DNA from: Bacilli bacterium
GTDB lineage: Bacteria; Bacillota; Bacilli; Paenibacillales; NBRC-103111
Reading direction: 5' to 3'
Assembly (NCBI GenBank): GCA_028287395.1
Contig: JAQBPR010000126.1
Span: 19,247 to 83,246, forward strand
DNA: 64,000 bases
The stretch's first letter is position 1. Every line of letters starts with the position of its first letter. The translations under genes were made by a program, and so were the position numbers. This document shows, one piece after another, positions 55,022 through 63,659 of the stretch. The notes below the pieces were generated by a model, which saw only the letters and a program-made list of their open reading frames with translations, searched no databases and had not been told where the DNA came from.

Positions 55022-56769
55022 TGCTCCCCCTCCTGTAAGCTTGCTTCCATTTGTTGGTGGTCCCATTGCTCCTTGTACCAGCCACGGTGCAGCATCAGCT
55101 GTTCATGGGTGCCTTCCTCGACAACCTTACCCTCATCCAAAACAAGAATCCAGTTCGCATGGCTTACAGCGGAAAGCCTGTGGGACGTAATCAACGTTGT
55201 TTTCCCTGCTCGATTCATCCGGATTTGATGTAAAATCCGGCTTTCAGTTCGCGCATCCACTGCAGATAACGAATCATCCAGAATCAGAATTTCAGAATCA
55301 ATCAGAAGAGCGCGGGCAATTGCAATTCGCTGCTTTTGACCACCGGACAGCATAACTCCGTTCTCTCCGATAATCGTTTCAAGTCCCTCCGCCATTTGCG
55401 CGACATCCCCAGTAAAAGAGGCCATCTCGACAGCATGTTCTATCTCCGGAAGTGTCGCCTTCGGTTTACCTAGCGCAATATTCTCACGAATCGTTTTAGA
55501 AAGCAGCAAATGCTCCTGCGGCACATAAGCGATCCACTGCTTCATTTGATCCAGAGCAATCTTTTCGACAGGTGTTTCAGCGATAAAAAGCTTCTGATGC
55601 TCAATCGGGTACTGCCGCAATAATTGTTTGAGCAAAGTGCTTTTTCCGCCTCCTGTGCGACCGACAATACCGAGCGTTTCCCCCCGCTCCAAGCGAAAAG
55701 AAACCTGCTCTAAGCTGTGATTTGCAGAACCCGGATAACAAAAGGTCAGCTGCTTCATTTCAATGCTTGCGGGCACATCAACAGAAATCAATTCTGCGGC
55801 ATCCTTGATATCAGCTTCTTGCGAGAAAGCTTTATCTAATCGATCCACCGAGGCACTTCCGCGCTGGAGAACATTAATAAATTCACCAAACGAAATCATC
55901 GGCCAGATGAGCATACCGAGATAAATATTAAAGGAGATGAGCTGCCCCAACGTAATTTGCTGATGAAACACCATGTAGGAGCCATAACCAATCCCTATAC
56001 AAAAGCTGAAGCCCACAATCAATGAAATCGTCGGTTGAAATAAAGCATTCAAAATCGATACCCTTTTATTCTTATTCATCACATCCGCCGTAACCTGATT
56101 GAAAGCAACGATGTCCTTCTCTTCTTGAACATAAGATCGAATCACGCGCATCCCGGAAATCGATTCTAATGCTTGATCGTTCATTTTTCCAAAAGAAGCT
56201 TGTGCTGCAATAAAACGCACGCGGATTTTCTTGCCTAACTTATTGATGACCACGACTAAAATAGGGAGCGGTATTAATGCAGCAATCATCAGTTTAAAGC
56301 TGATCAACGAAATCATTGTAATAATGACAACAGATGCGCCCACTAGTGTATTGACCAGTGTCATCACGCCATACCCCGCCGTCTGTCCAATCGCCAGGAC
56401 ATCATTCGTTGCCAGAGCCATCAGTTGTCCCGTGCTATTGCGCTGAAAAAAACCTGGTGTCATTTTCGTCAAATGCGCCAGCAGCCGACCTCTTAAAAGC
56501 TTCTCGATCAACGCGGAATTGCCAAACAACGTGGTGATCCAAATATAGGCCATTACGTATAGTAAAATCGAAAGACCCACCAATAATAAAACCGTATGAT
56601 CTAAACCCGCAGCAGACAAATTTTTATCGCGAATATGGTCAATCGTATTCCCAATCATCTTGGGGGGGATTGTAGAAAGCAAACTGATTATCGTCATCAA
56701 TGTAATGGCCAGCGCATATCTACTCCATCTTAGTTTGAAAAACCATTGTAACCGAATAACAAAAGACAT
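55018..56769 (-). CDS. Heterodimeric ABC exporter subunit (BmrC/YheI-like), degenerate NBD
   Basis: 583 residues with six membrane helices (1-300) and an NBD: GRTGGGKST, YVPQEHLLLS, LSGGQKQR, ILILDDSLSAVD and TSHRLSAV. The residue after the Walker B Asp is Asp where the catalytic Glu would be, the signature of a non-hydrolysing site of asymmetric exporters. First gene of the pair and overlaps the second by 4 bases. In Bacillus BmrCD is induced by translation-blocking antibiotics through a leader peptide; I did not find a leader here. Confidence 0.9.
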   Translation of the reverse strand: MSFVIRLQWFFKLRWSRYALAITLMTIISLLSTIPPKMIGNTIDHIRDKNLSAAGLDHTVLLLVGLSILLYVMAYIWITTLFGNSALIEKLLRGRLLAHLTKMTPGFFQRNSTGQLMALATNDVLAIGQTAGYGVMTLVNTLVGASVVIITMISLISFKLMIAALIPLPILVVVINKLGKKIRVRFIAAQASFGKMNDQALESISGMRVIRSYVQEEKDIVAFNQVTADVMNKNKRVSILNALFQPTISLIVGFSFCIGIGYGSYMVFHQQITLGQLISFNIYLGMLIWPMISFGEFINVLQRGSASVDRLDKAFSQEADIKDAAELISVDVPASIEMKQLTFCYPGSANHSLEQVSFRLERGETLGIVGRTGGGKSTLLKQLLRQYPIEHQKLFIAETPVEKIALDQMKQWIAYVPQEHLLLSKTIRENIALGKPKATLPEIEHAVEMASFTGDVAQMAEGLETIIGENGVMLSGGQKQRIAIARALLIDSEILILDDSLSAVDARTESRILHQIRMNRAGKTTLITSHRLSAVSHANWILVLDEGKVVEEGTHEQLMLHRGWYKEQWDHQQMEASLQEGEQ

Positions 56770-56949
56770 TTCGCCACCACTTTCAACAGAAGATTAATCC
56801 ATTATAAAGTGTTTCAACATAAAAAAAAACTTTTATTTCTAAGGGTTCAGACTGTTGAGTAACCTTTGACTTTACCGATATGCATGTAATTAAACTAACC
56901 GTTTGCTAATATTCTGCATTATAATAAGAGAATAAAAGGCGGTGTTGCT

Positions 56950-57912
56950 ATGGAAACGTCAAAAATCAAATATTTAGCGGAGCAAATTAAAAAAAATATA
57001 AATCAGGTTATCGTTGGTAAAGAACAAGTGATGGATTACTTGCTGATTGCCCTCATTACTTCAAGTCATGTTTTATTAGAGGATGTGCCGGGAACAGGTA
57101 AAACCTTACTTGCCAAAGCGATGGCTAAGTCATTAGACGCGACTTTTAAGCGCATTCAATTTACGCCTGACTTGCTTCCTTCCGATCTAACCGGGATTAA
57201 TTTTTTCAATCAAAAGCAATCCGCGTTTGAATTTCGCCCCGGACCGATTTTCAGTCATATTCTGCTGGCGGATGAGATAAATCGTGCTACGCCTAGAACA
57301 CAATCCAGCTTGTTGGAATGCATGGAAGAGCGGCAAGTGAGCATTGATGGTGAAACGAGAGTTTTGGACAAGCCGTTCATTGTAATCGCTACCCAAAATC
57401 CAATTGAAAACCAAGGGACCTTCCCCTTGCCCGAAGCACAGCTTGACCGTTTTCTGTTAAAAGTACAAATGGGATATCCCACAGCAGAAGAAAATATCGA
57501 GATATTACAGCGTTTTAAGCAAAATAATCCGTTAGAAGCCATTCACAGCGTGGTTGGTATAGATGAGCTTATTGATGCACAGCAGTCGTACTCCCAGGTA
57601 CAAGTGAAACAACCTATTTATACGTACATAACAGAAATTTTGGAGAAAACGAGAACGCATGCGGATATTGCCTTAGGGGTAAGCCCGCGCGGTGGTCAGG
57701 CGCTGCTGAAGGCAGTTCAAGTATATGCCATTTTACAAGGGCGTGATTATGTCACGCCGGATGATGTGAAAGCAATGGTAAAGCCTGTGCTTTCACATCG
57801 CATCGTTGCCAAAAGCACCGCACGCTTTAAAGAAACCACAGTCCATACGTACCTGGATCAAATACTGCGCGAAGTCACTGTCCCTGCCGAAGAACAATGG
57901 ATGAAAGGATAA
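56950..57912 (+). CDS. MoxR-family AAA+ ATPase
   Basis: 320 residues. AAA+ motor with EDVPGTGKTLLAKA (Walker A, residue 39), LLADEINRATPRTQSSLLECMEE (Walker B and sensor region) and GVSPRGGQALLKA (sensor 2). MoxR proteins work as chaperones for metal insertion or protein complexes next to DUF58/VWA proteins. The operon continues with a DUF58 and a DUF4129 gene, as in yeaC-yeaD-yebA of Bacillus. Starts 10 bases after GGCGGTG; no strong Shine-Dalgarno. Confidence 0.93.
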   Translation: METSKIKYLAEQIKKNINQVIVGKEQVMDYLLIALITSSHVLLEDVPGTGKTLLAKAMAKSLDATFKRIQFTPDLLPSDLTGINFFNQKQSAFEFRPGPIFSHILLADEINRATPRTQSSLLECMEERQVSIDGETRVLDKPFIVIATQNPIENQGTFPLPEAQLDRFLLKVQMGYPTAEENIEILQRFKQNNPLEAIHSVVGIDELIDAQQSYSQVQVKQPIYTYITEILEKTRTHADIALGVSPRGGQALLKAVQVYAILQGRDYVTPDDVKAMVKPVLSHRIVAKSTARFKETTVHTYLDQILREVTVPAEEQWMKG

Positions 57913-57918
57913 GCGGCG

Positions 57919-59031
57919 ATGAGCATCTACTGGTTTCTCTTCGTTACCTTCCTGATCATTTTCATACAGGGATATATTTATAAGCTGCGAGGGCTGAAAA
58001 AAATCCATTATAACCGCTCTTTTAGCGTATCCACCTGTTTTATGGGAGATGAGGTATACGTTCAAGAGACGATTTCTAATCGCAAGCTGCTTCCTCTGCC
58101 TTGGTTGTACCTGGAATCACAAATCCATACGAACCTGCAATTTCAGCAGCAAGCTAATTTGAATATTAGCAAAGGGGATATTTATCAGAATCATAAAAGT
58201 ATATTTAGCTTGATGCCCTTTACCCAAATTACGCGGAAGCATCGGGTGGTTTGTTTGAAACGGGGATGCTACAGATTAAACACGGTATCGATGACTTGCG
58301 GAGACGCCTTCGGTCTAAGCAGGATAACCAAAACCATTCCATTGCATGCAGAGCTGATCGTCTACCCACAGCTTGTGCCGATGGCGGAAATTCCGTTCCC
58401 TTCCAGGAGCTGGCAGGGAGATGTCATCGTTCGCCGTTGGATTATGGACGATCCTTTCATCATCGCGGGTGCGCGCGAATATCAATACGGCGATTCATTA
58501 AATGGAATCAACTGGAAGGCAACCGCTCGAAGCGGTGGACTGCAGGTGCATAACCGTGATCGCACAGCGGACCATAAAATTTTGATCCTGCTGAATTTCG
58601 ATTTGAGCGCAGCGAAGCAGATTTCGCTTTTGGAACCGGAAATGATTGAAAAAGGCATTTCATACGCTGCGACCATTGCAGAATGGGTCATATCGCGAGG
58701 GATGGAAGCAGGCTTCGCCTGCAATGGAGCTATCATTGATAAGCCTAAACAGCCGGTTCGAATTGCCCCGCGAGGGGGTAAGGAAGCATTAACTCAGCTT
58801 TATAATGCTATGGGAAAGCTCGTCATCGAAGATGGCATTGGATTCGAACAATTTTTAACGGACGAAATCGCCCAAGAAACTCAGCATGCGGATATCGTAC
58901 TGATCTCAGCCTATGTAAGCGAGGAAATGGAACGTCAAATCGAGCGGTTCAAAGCTTATGGAAGCACAGTGACCGTCATTCAACTAACCGCTGATTCAAA
59001 AACGCAGGAGGGGTTGTTAGATGATAAATAA
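57919..59031 (+). CDS. DUF58 family protein
   Basis: 370 residues. Two N-terminal membrane-associated segments (residues 3-22), a beta-rich region, then the DUF58 core FIIAGAREYQYGDSLNGINWKATARSG, and a von Willebrand-like C-terminal part (ILLNFDLSAA). It starts 7 bases after the MoxR stop and overlaps the next gene by 11 bases, so the three products are made together. Partner of the MoxR ATPase; the client is unknown. Confidence 0.9.
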   Translation: MSIYWFLFVTFLIIFIQGYIYKLRGLKKIHYNRSFSVSTCFMGDEVYVQETISNRKLLPLPWLYLESQIHTNLQFQQQANLNISKGDIYQNHKSIFSLMPFTQITRKHRVVCLKRGCYRLNTVSMTCGDAFGLSRITKTIPLHAELIVYPQLVPMAEIPFPSRSWQGDVIVRRWIMDDPFIIAGAREYQYGDSLNGINWKATARSGGLQVHNRDRTADHKILILLNFDLSAAKQISLLEPEMIEKGISYAATIAEWVISRGMEAGFACNGAIIDKPKQPVRIAPRGGKEALTQLYNAMGKLVIEDGIGFEQFLTDEIAQETQHADIVLISAYVSEEMERQIERFKAYGSTVTVIQLTADSKTQEGLLDDK

Positions 59032-60334
59032 ATTATACCCCTTGGGCAAAATGTGGCTGCAAGCTGCTGCCGAAGTGATCGTTTTCTTCCCTGTCGCTTT
59101 AATCCTCTATCTTCTCTTCATTTCTAACCCTCTTTGGCCGTGGCTGGGCGTGTTAATGCTGTTCTATACAGCCGGTTATGCGGCTTTTGCATATGTCCGT
59201 TTGGTCAAAGGATACAGCCTGACGATCGCCTCGCTTATGTGCTCCGGCATTATTGCTATTGGCTTATTTAGTTTTACATGGAGTGGTTATGTGACGTGGT
59301 TTCTTGGTTTTTATTTATTTTTCCGTGGCGTGAATATGGCTAAAAAGACCTGGGATCAGATTTTCCCGCCCTATCTGTTATGGATTGGGCTGTTGCTCTA
59401 TTTTGTAGAATCCGTCATTTTCCACTTCAATCCGTCCACACGGTACGAACAAAATATTTTATTTTGGCTTGGGCTATTAAACGCTATTATGGCTTTATTC
59501 ATATTAAGTCAAACACAGATTATCTCTGTAAGCATGCCAACTAAAAATGGACGACATATGATCAATTCAACGATACTATGGCAGAATCGGCTTCTGATAG
59601 TCGGACTGTTAGCCGTTATTTTCGTTGTTGCTTCTATTAAACAGCTTGCTGAAGCCTTGCTCTGGCTGAACAAGTTTTTTTGGAAAAATCTCGATTATTT
59701 AGTGCAAAAGCTGAATCGAATGACGGATAAACCGATACCGGATGCTGCTGTCAATACACCAAACCCCATCCAAGCACTTCCTCAAGCAAGCCCTTCTGCG
59801 TTTTGGATATGGCTTGAAAAGGCAGTATTCTATTTATTCGCGGCGCTGATCTTTGTTGCGTTGGTTATATTGCTGTACTTTTTGGGCAAAAGACTATTCC
59901 GAACCGTCAAAATCATCTATAAATGGCTCATGCTGCGGCTAAATAATCAACCTTTGGCGGCGGAAAAAGGCTACGAGGATGAATCAACGAAGCTATTCAG
60001 CTGGAAGAACCTAAAAGATACTTATCGGGATCTGCTGACGGATGGGTTAAATCAACTTAGAGCAAAGGAAGCTAAATGGGACGATCTGACAAATAATGCG
60101 GAAAGGATTCGTTTCCTTTATCGCCAATTGCTCATCCGCAGTGTTTCAAAAGGCTTCGAGTTCAACCGTCATCTTACCGTACAAGAAACGATGATCGCTA
60201 TTCAGCAATGGAAGCCTGATTCTTTGTCAAAAAATGAGCACCTGTCACACCTTTACAATCAAGCGCGTTATAGCGATCATCCCATTACAGATCAAGAGGT
60301 AATAGCCTTACGTGAGGAATACAAACGAAGATAA
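59021..60334 (+). CDS. DUF4129 / YebA-type multi-spanning protein
   Basis: 437 residues. Four to six N-terminal membrane helices (residues 15-190), a further helix near 255-285 (FYLFAALIFVALVILLYFLG) and a cytoplasmic C-terminal DUF4129 region with NNAERIRFLYRQLLIRSV, LTVQETMIAI and YNQARYSDHPI. Third gene of the MoxR operon. In other bacteria such proteins carry a transglutaminase-like domain between the helices; none is visible here. Role unknown. Confidence 0.8.
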   Translation: MINKLYPLGKMWLQAAAEVIVFFPVALILYLLFISNPLWPWLGVLMLFYTAGYAAFAYVRLVKGYSLTIASLMCSGIIAIGLFSFTWSGYVTWFLGFYLFFRGVNMAKKTWDQIFPPYLLWIGLLLYFVESVIFHFNPSTRYEQNILFWLGLLNAIMALFILSQTQIISVSMPTKNGRHMINSTILWQNRLLIVGLLAVIFVVASIKQLAEALLWLNKFFWKNLDYLVQKLNRMTDKPIPDAAVNTPNPIQALPQASPSAFWIWLEKAVFYLFAALIFVALVILLYFLGKRLFRTVKIIYKWLMLRLNNQPLAAEKGYEDESTKLFSWKNLKDTYRDLLTDGLNQLRAKEAKWDDLTNNAERIRFLYRQLLIRSVSKGFEFNRHLTVQETMIAIQQWKPDSLSKNEHLSHLYNQARYSDHPITDQEVIALREEYKRR

Positions 60335-60335
60335 T

Positions 60336-60446
60336 TTATCGAATAGAGCGATTTTCAATGCGATAACGAAGCGATACTTGAATCTCCTCATGCTCTGAGA
60401 CGTCGATATAGTTCGGTATGATTTCCTTTTCTAAAACGATTTGCAT
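60336..60446 (-). CDS. Small ORF of 36 residues with a strong ribosome binding site
   Basis: Codes for MQIVLEKEIIPNYIDVSE... ending in NRSIR. AAGGAGATGAAATC precedes the ATG, spacing 7, too good for chance in this AT-rich gap. Charged, no membrane helix. It lies convergent with the DUF4129 gene, 2 bases from its stop. Too short to classify; unknown function. Confidence 0.5.
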   Translation of the reverse strand: MQIVLEKEIIPNYIDVSEHEEIQVSLRYRIENRSIR

Positions 60447-60555
60447 GATTTCATCTCCTTATTCTCTTGTCGAATATAAGGAGATTATACCAGTGCTTTG
60501 TAAAACCATTTCGAATGCTGCATCAAAATTTTGTAAACATGCACAGCATTCTGCT

Positions 60556-60885
60556 TTAGCTTATTTCCTGCGGATAAACGGTTTGAGCTTGCGCAATGTC
60601 ATAAGCTTCTTTGGCAAGCTTGGCACAACTTTCAAAATGCTCTATAGCCATTTTACGAAGCAATTCCGAGAATTCCTTCAATTTCTTTTCATCAAATAGC
60701 CAAACAGCCGCATAGTAGCGTTCATGTGTTACCCCATGAACATCGATCTTCTCCAACGCACTCTTTTTGACTCGTTTGTCTTTGGGCAAGATGTAGTAAT
60801 CATGGGTTGCATTGCAAGTAAACTCGCGATAAAACACTTCCGATTTTCCTTCTCCAACAACGATAGATAAGCGATGTAATTTCAA
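60556..60885 (-). CDS. Hypothetical protein
   Basis: About 109 residues, soluble and charged, likely helical C-terminal half. I do not recognise the family. TTG 60885 has AGAAGGGA 10 bases upstream; ATG 60915 is in frame but lacks a ribosome binding site. Contains CNATHDYYILPK and HERYYAAVWLFDEKK, a possible small adaptor. Stands alone. Confidence 0.6.
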   Translation of the reverse strand: MKLHRLSIVVGEGKSEVFYREFTCNATHDYYILPKDKRVKKSALEKIDVHGVTHERYYAAVWLFDEKKLKEFSELLRKMAIEHFESCAKLAKEAYDIAQAQTVYPQEIS

Positions 60886-60959
60886 CTTTAGTTTTTCCCT
60901 TCTACAATAAATCATTATTTACCATCAACCCAATGTTAACGATGGACGGTTAATTACTA

Positions 60960-61823
60960 TTATACCTCATCCCAAATTCGATTGACATTGTCTAAGCTCC
61001 GTTTGCTTCCTAACAGACTGTTTTCAAAGCCCTCAAATTCTATAACCATGTCTAAATCATAACCAGATTGTTTTATGTAACCTAGAATTTCACGCACGGC
61101 CACATCGCCTTGTCCAAAAATGGAACCGCGAAGAAATTTGCCGCTAAGCGTCTCCAGCCAGCCTTCACCTGGATTATAAACGGATGGGCGAATGTAAAAA
61201 TCCTTGAGATGGACAATCGATGCATAGGGTAAACAACGTTTAACCGCTGAGGCTGGATCTTCATCCACACAGAGAAAGTTGCCGATATCAAGCGTTACTT
61301 TAAAGTTTGGACGATCTACTGTCTGCACTAATCGCAGAACGCGCTCGCTCATCGTCACATAGAAGCCATGGTTCTCAATACTGGTAGTAATCCCAAATTG
61401 AGCTGCGTAGTCTGCCACCTGACGGCAAGCCTGTACAAGCTTGGGCAGGTCAGTGTCAAACTGAAGAATCGCCGGGTTTTTATAGCCCCAGTCCACAACG
61501 TCATGACGCATACGCTTCACACCGAGACGAGCCGCAATATCCACCTGCTGCTTCATTTTACGAATGCTTTCTTCAAATTGCTCTGAGGTTTCTACAAGAA
61601 AGTTTCCCGAAACCGAGTAATTTGCCAGCTCAAGCCCAAGAGCATGAGCTTTATCACGAATATCATCAACCAGCTGCATGTTGTTATCGAGTGTAAAACC
61701 TTGAGGAACTATTTCGACAAGTTTACCTCCTTGGTCATGGATCCATTGCAGTACATCAAGAATCTCCATTTGATTCGTGCTAAGTAATGGAAAAAAACAG
61801 TACGTGCTTAAGCCTATTTTCAT
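60960..61823 (-). CDS. Sugar phosphate isomerase/epimerase family TIM-barrel protein
   Basis: 287 residues. Barrel with LSTYCFFPLL at the first strand, GKLVEIVPQG, RMRHDVVDWG, SIENHGFYVT, TLDIGNFLC, VHLKDFYIR and VIEFEGFE; the Glu/Asp/His ligands of the AP2Ec family are in these blocks. ATG 61823 is preferred: AAGGAGA lies 7 bases upstream. It is downstream of and 29 bases from a Gfo/Idh/MocA oxidoreductase gene, a pairing typical of inositol- or sugar-degradation sets. Substrate unknown. Confidence 0.85.
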   Translation of the reverse strand: MKIGLSTYCFFPLLSTNQMEILDVLQWIHDQGGKLVEIVPQGFTLDNNMQLVDDIRDKAHALGLELANYSVSGNFLVETSEQFEESIRKMKQQVDIAARLGVKRMRHDVVDWGYKNPAILQFDTDLPKLVQACRQVADYAAQFGITTSIENHGFYVTMSERVLRLVQTVDRPNFKVTLDIGNFLCVDEDPASAVKRCLPYASIVHLKDFYIRPSVYNPGEGWLETLSGKFLRGSIFGQGDVAVREILGYIKQSGYDLDMVIEFEGFENSLLGSKRSLDNVNRIWDEV

Positions 61824-61852
61824 CAAAATTTCTCCTTCATCATACAATGATT

Positions 61853-62914
61853 TTATAAATAAATTTCTTTGCCTTGAGCAGCTGATTCGTAAATTCCTGT
61901 TAATATTCTCATCATTTCCAAACCATCCTCAATCGGGATGATCGACTTCTCGCCATCCAAGCAACAAGCGACAAAATGATCCATTTCATTTTGAAAGGCG
62001 CGTTCAACATCAAATGAAAGCCTATCGACTTGCGGTGTAATATTTAGAATCGTATCGTATTTCTCTGAAATAAATCTTAATTCAGGATCTATTTCACAGC
62101 CGCCTTTGTCTCCGTACAATTGCAGATCCATCGAGTTTTGCCGGGCATGCAGGGAATAGCTAACTTCCACAGACATTGAAGCTCCGTTATCAAAACGAAT
62201 CAATGCATTCGCCATATCCTCCACATTGCTTGAAATGTTTGATGCGTCGGCTGCTTTATAATAGGATAAATTTCGGATATTATGACGCGTACCCAAACGA
62301 TTGTAGGTATTGGCGCTAATCGACTGCACTATGGGTCTGCCCATCAAATACCACGCTAGGTCGATGCTGTGTCCACCGATATCAATTAACGGACCCCCGC
62401 CGGAAAATTCCTTGTTTGCATACCAGCCGCCCGGATTGCCTATCCGATGAATGCGTGACGCCTTTGCGTAATAAATCTGCCCCAAATCCCCGTTGGCAAT
62501 GAATTGCTGTGCAATTTGTGCGCACGGGTCAAAACGACGGACATAGCCGAGCAAAAACGATTTTCCGCTTCGTTTGACGGCTGCTTCAATCCGACGTGCC
62601 TCATCCATGTCGAGGCATAGCGGTTTTTCCATTAGCAGATGCTTACCTGCGTCGAGCACGGCAATCGCCATTTCGGCATGCAGCTTTGTCATGACACTAA
62701 TAATGACAGCATCCAGATGAGGATCATCCAGCATTTTTTTGTAGTCGATATATACATGCGAAGCTCCGAATTTAACCGCCTTTTCCTGCGCGCGCGTTTC
62801 ATTTAAGTCAGAAATTGCCCAAACCTCAGCTCGCGGTTGACGCAGGATCGATTGCAGATGCAGATCTGAAATGGAACCCGCTCCGATAACTCCTATTTTC
62901 AATACATCTCCCAT
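61853..62914 (-). CDS. Gfo/Idh/MocA-family oxidoreductase
   Basis: 353 residues. NAD(P)-binding motif GVIGAGSISDLH near residue 8, EKPLCLDMDEARR (EKP motif) near 94 and GGHSIDLAWYLMGRP near 178, the conserved catalytic region of the family. ATG has GGTGGAG upstream. First gene of a pair with the isomerase-like gene at 60960, with which it probably shares a sugar pathway. Confidence 0.92.
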   Translation of the reverse strand: MGDVLKIGVIGAGSISDLHLQSILRQPRAEVWAISDLNETRAQEKAVKFGASHVYIDYKKMLDDPHLDAVIISVMTKLHAEMAIAVLDAGKHLLMEKPLCLDMDEARRIEAAVKRSGKSFLLGYVRRFDPCAQIAQQFIANGDLGQIYYAKASRIHRIGNPGGWYANKEFSGGGPLIDIGGHSIDLAWYLMGRPIVQSISANTYNRLGTRHNIRNLSYYKAADASNISSNVEDMANALIRFDNGASMSVEVSYSLHARQNSMDLQLYGDKGGCEIDPELRFISEKYDTILNITPQVDRLSFDVERAFQNEMDHFVACCLDGEKSIIPIEDGLEMMRILTGIYESAAQGKEIYL

Positions 62915-63073
62915 CAGATATCTCCACCTTCTCGCGCATTTTCAACTTGATCTTAACATACCAAAACAGACGAATCTAGCCGCGTCTGGGAAACTGAACA
63001 TATAGTGCATCAAATTGAAAATATAATACATTTCCACTGTTTAAATGACTGTAGGTGCATCTTAAGTTTTTGC

Positions 63074-63260
63074 AAGAATGAAAAACATCATTACAGCTGC
63101 TAACTCATCCAACTAAGTCTTGAAACGATGAAAAGCATCGTTACAATAGAGAGCTTAGCCATTTCATCCACCTACTACTTCTGCAACGATGAAAAACATC
63201 ACTATAGCAACAAGCTAACTCCAATTTGTGCCTATAACGATGGAAAACATCGTTACAGCT
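63074..63260. repeat. Array of four interspersed hairpin repeats
   Basis: Four units of about 24 bp, AACGATG-AAAAA-CATCGTT-ACAGC consensus, begin at 63074, 63124, 63185 and 63236, with unlike spacers of 26-37 bases. Each unit is a hairpin (AACGATG/CATCGTT). Units 1 and 3 have decayed arms. Not a CRISPR: irregular spacing and no cas genes. Confidence 0.75.
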
Positions 63261-63313
63261 TCCATGACCATTGGAATGTCAGAAAGTTAAGTTAAGGCTT
63301 AGGTTATTTTTAT

Positions 63314-63397
63314 CCAAGGATAAACAACTACTCCTTCTTACAAATTCTAACGAGCAACAATGATTCTTGTTGCCCGTTAGAATTCCTGTAGAGTATT
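63314..63397. repeat. Degenerate family A repeat, copy 4
   Basis: CAAGGATAAACAACTACTCC matches the left arm of the family, and the inner AATTCTAACGAGCAAC/GTTGCCCGTTAGAATT hairpin recalls the inserted hairpin of copy 2. The right arm and the GATCAGTATAA tail are lost. Confidence 0.5.
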
Positions 63398-63659
63398 AAT
63401 TTCATTTTTTATTAAGAGCACTCAACCCGAATTGTTTAGGCCTAAAGTTCGTATTCTCAGCAAGAGTTGTTTACGTATTATATATTACATAACTAAAAAA
63501 AGCCGCGATTTACGTTACTTATAATGTAACAATGATTTTGAGTTGGTCAGCTTCAGGATCATTCATACACATCGTTCATTGAATTTTCAAAAGGAAATAT
63601 CCATCTTCGCGGCAGCTTATCTTTCCATATTAAGTTGAAACAACATAGAAATACCCCTT

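Larger units (their letters stand above)
62915..63659. other. Repeat-rich gap of 745 bases without a supported gene
   Basis: Holds the hairpin array at 63074-63260 and the degenerate family A repeat at 63314-63397. No credible ORF on either strand. Near 63497, a run of seven A precedes GCCGCGA, which could pair with TCGCGGC near 63608, but the distance is large and I do not call it a terminator. Confidence 0.6.

Noticed and set aside
63074..63260. CRISPR array
   Set aside because: Repeat spacing is irregular (50, 61 and 51 bases between unit starts), the units are palindromic and degenerate, and no cas gene lies nearby in the window.
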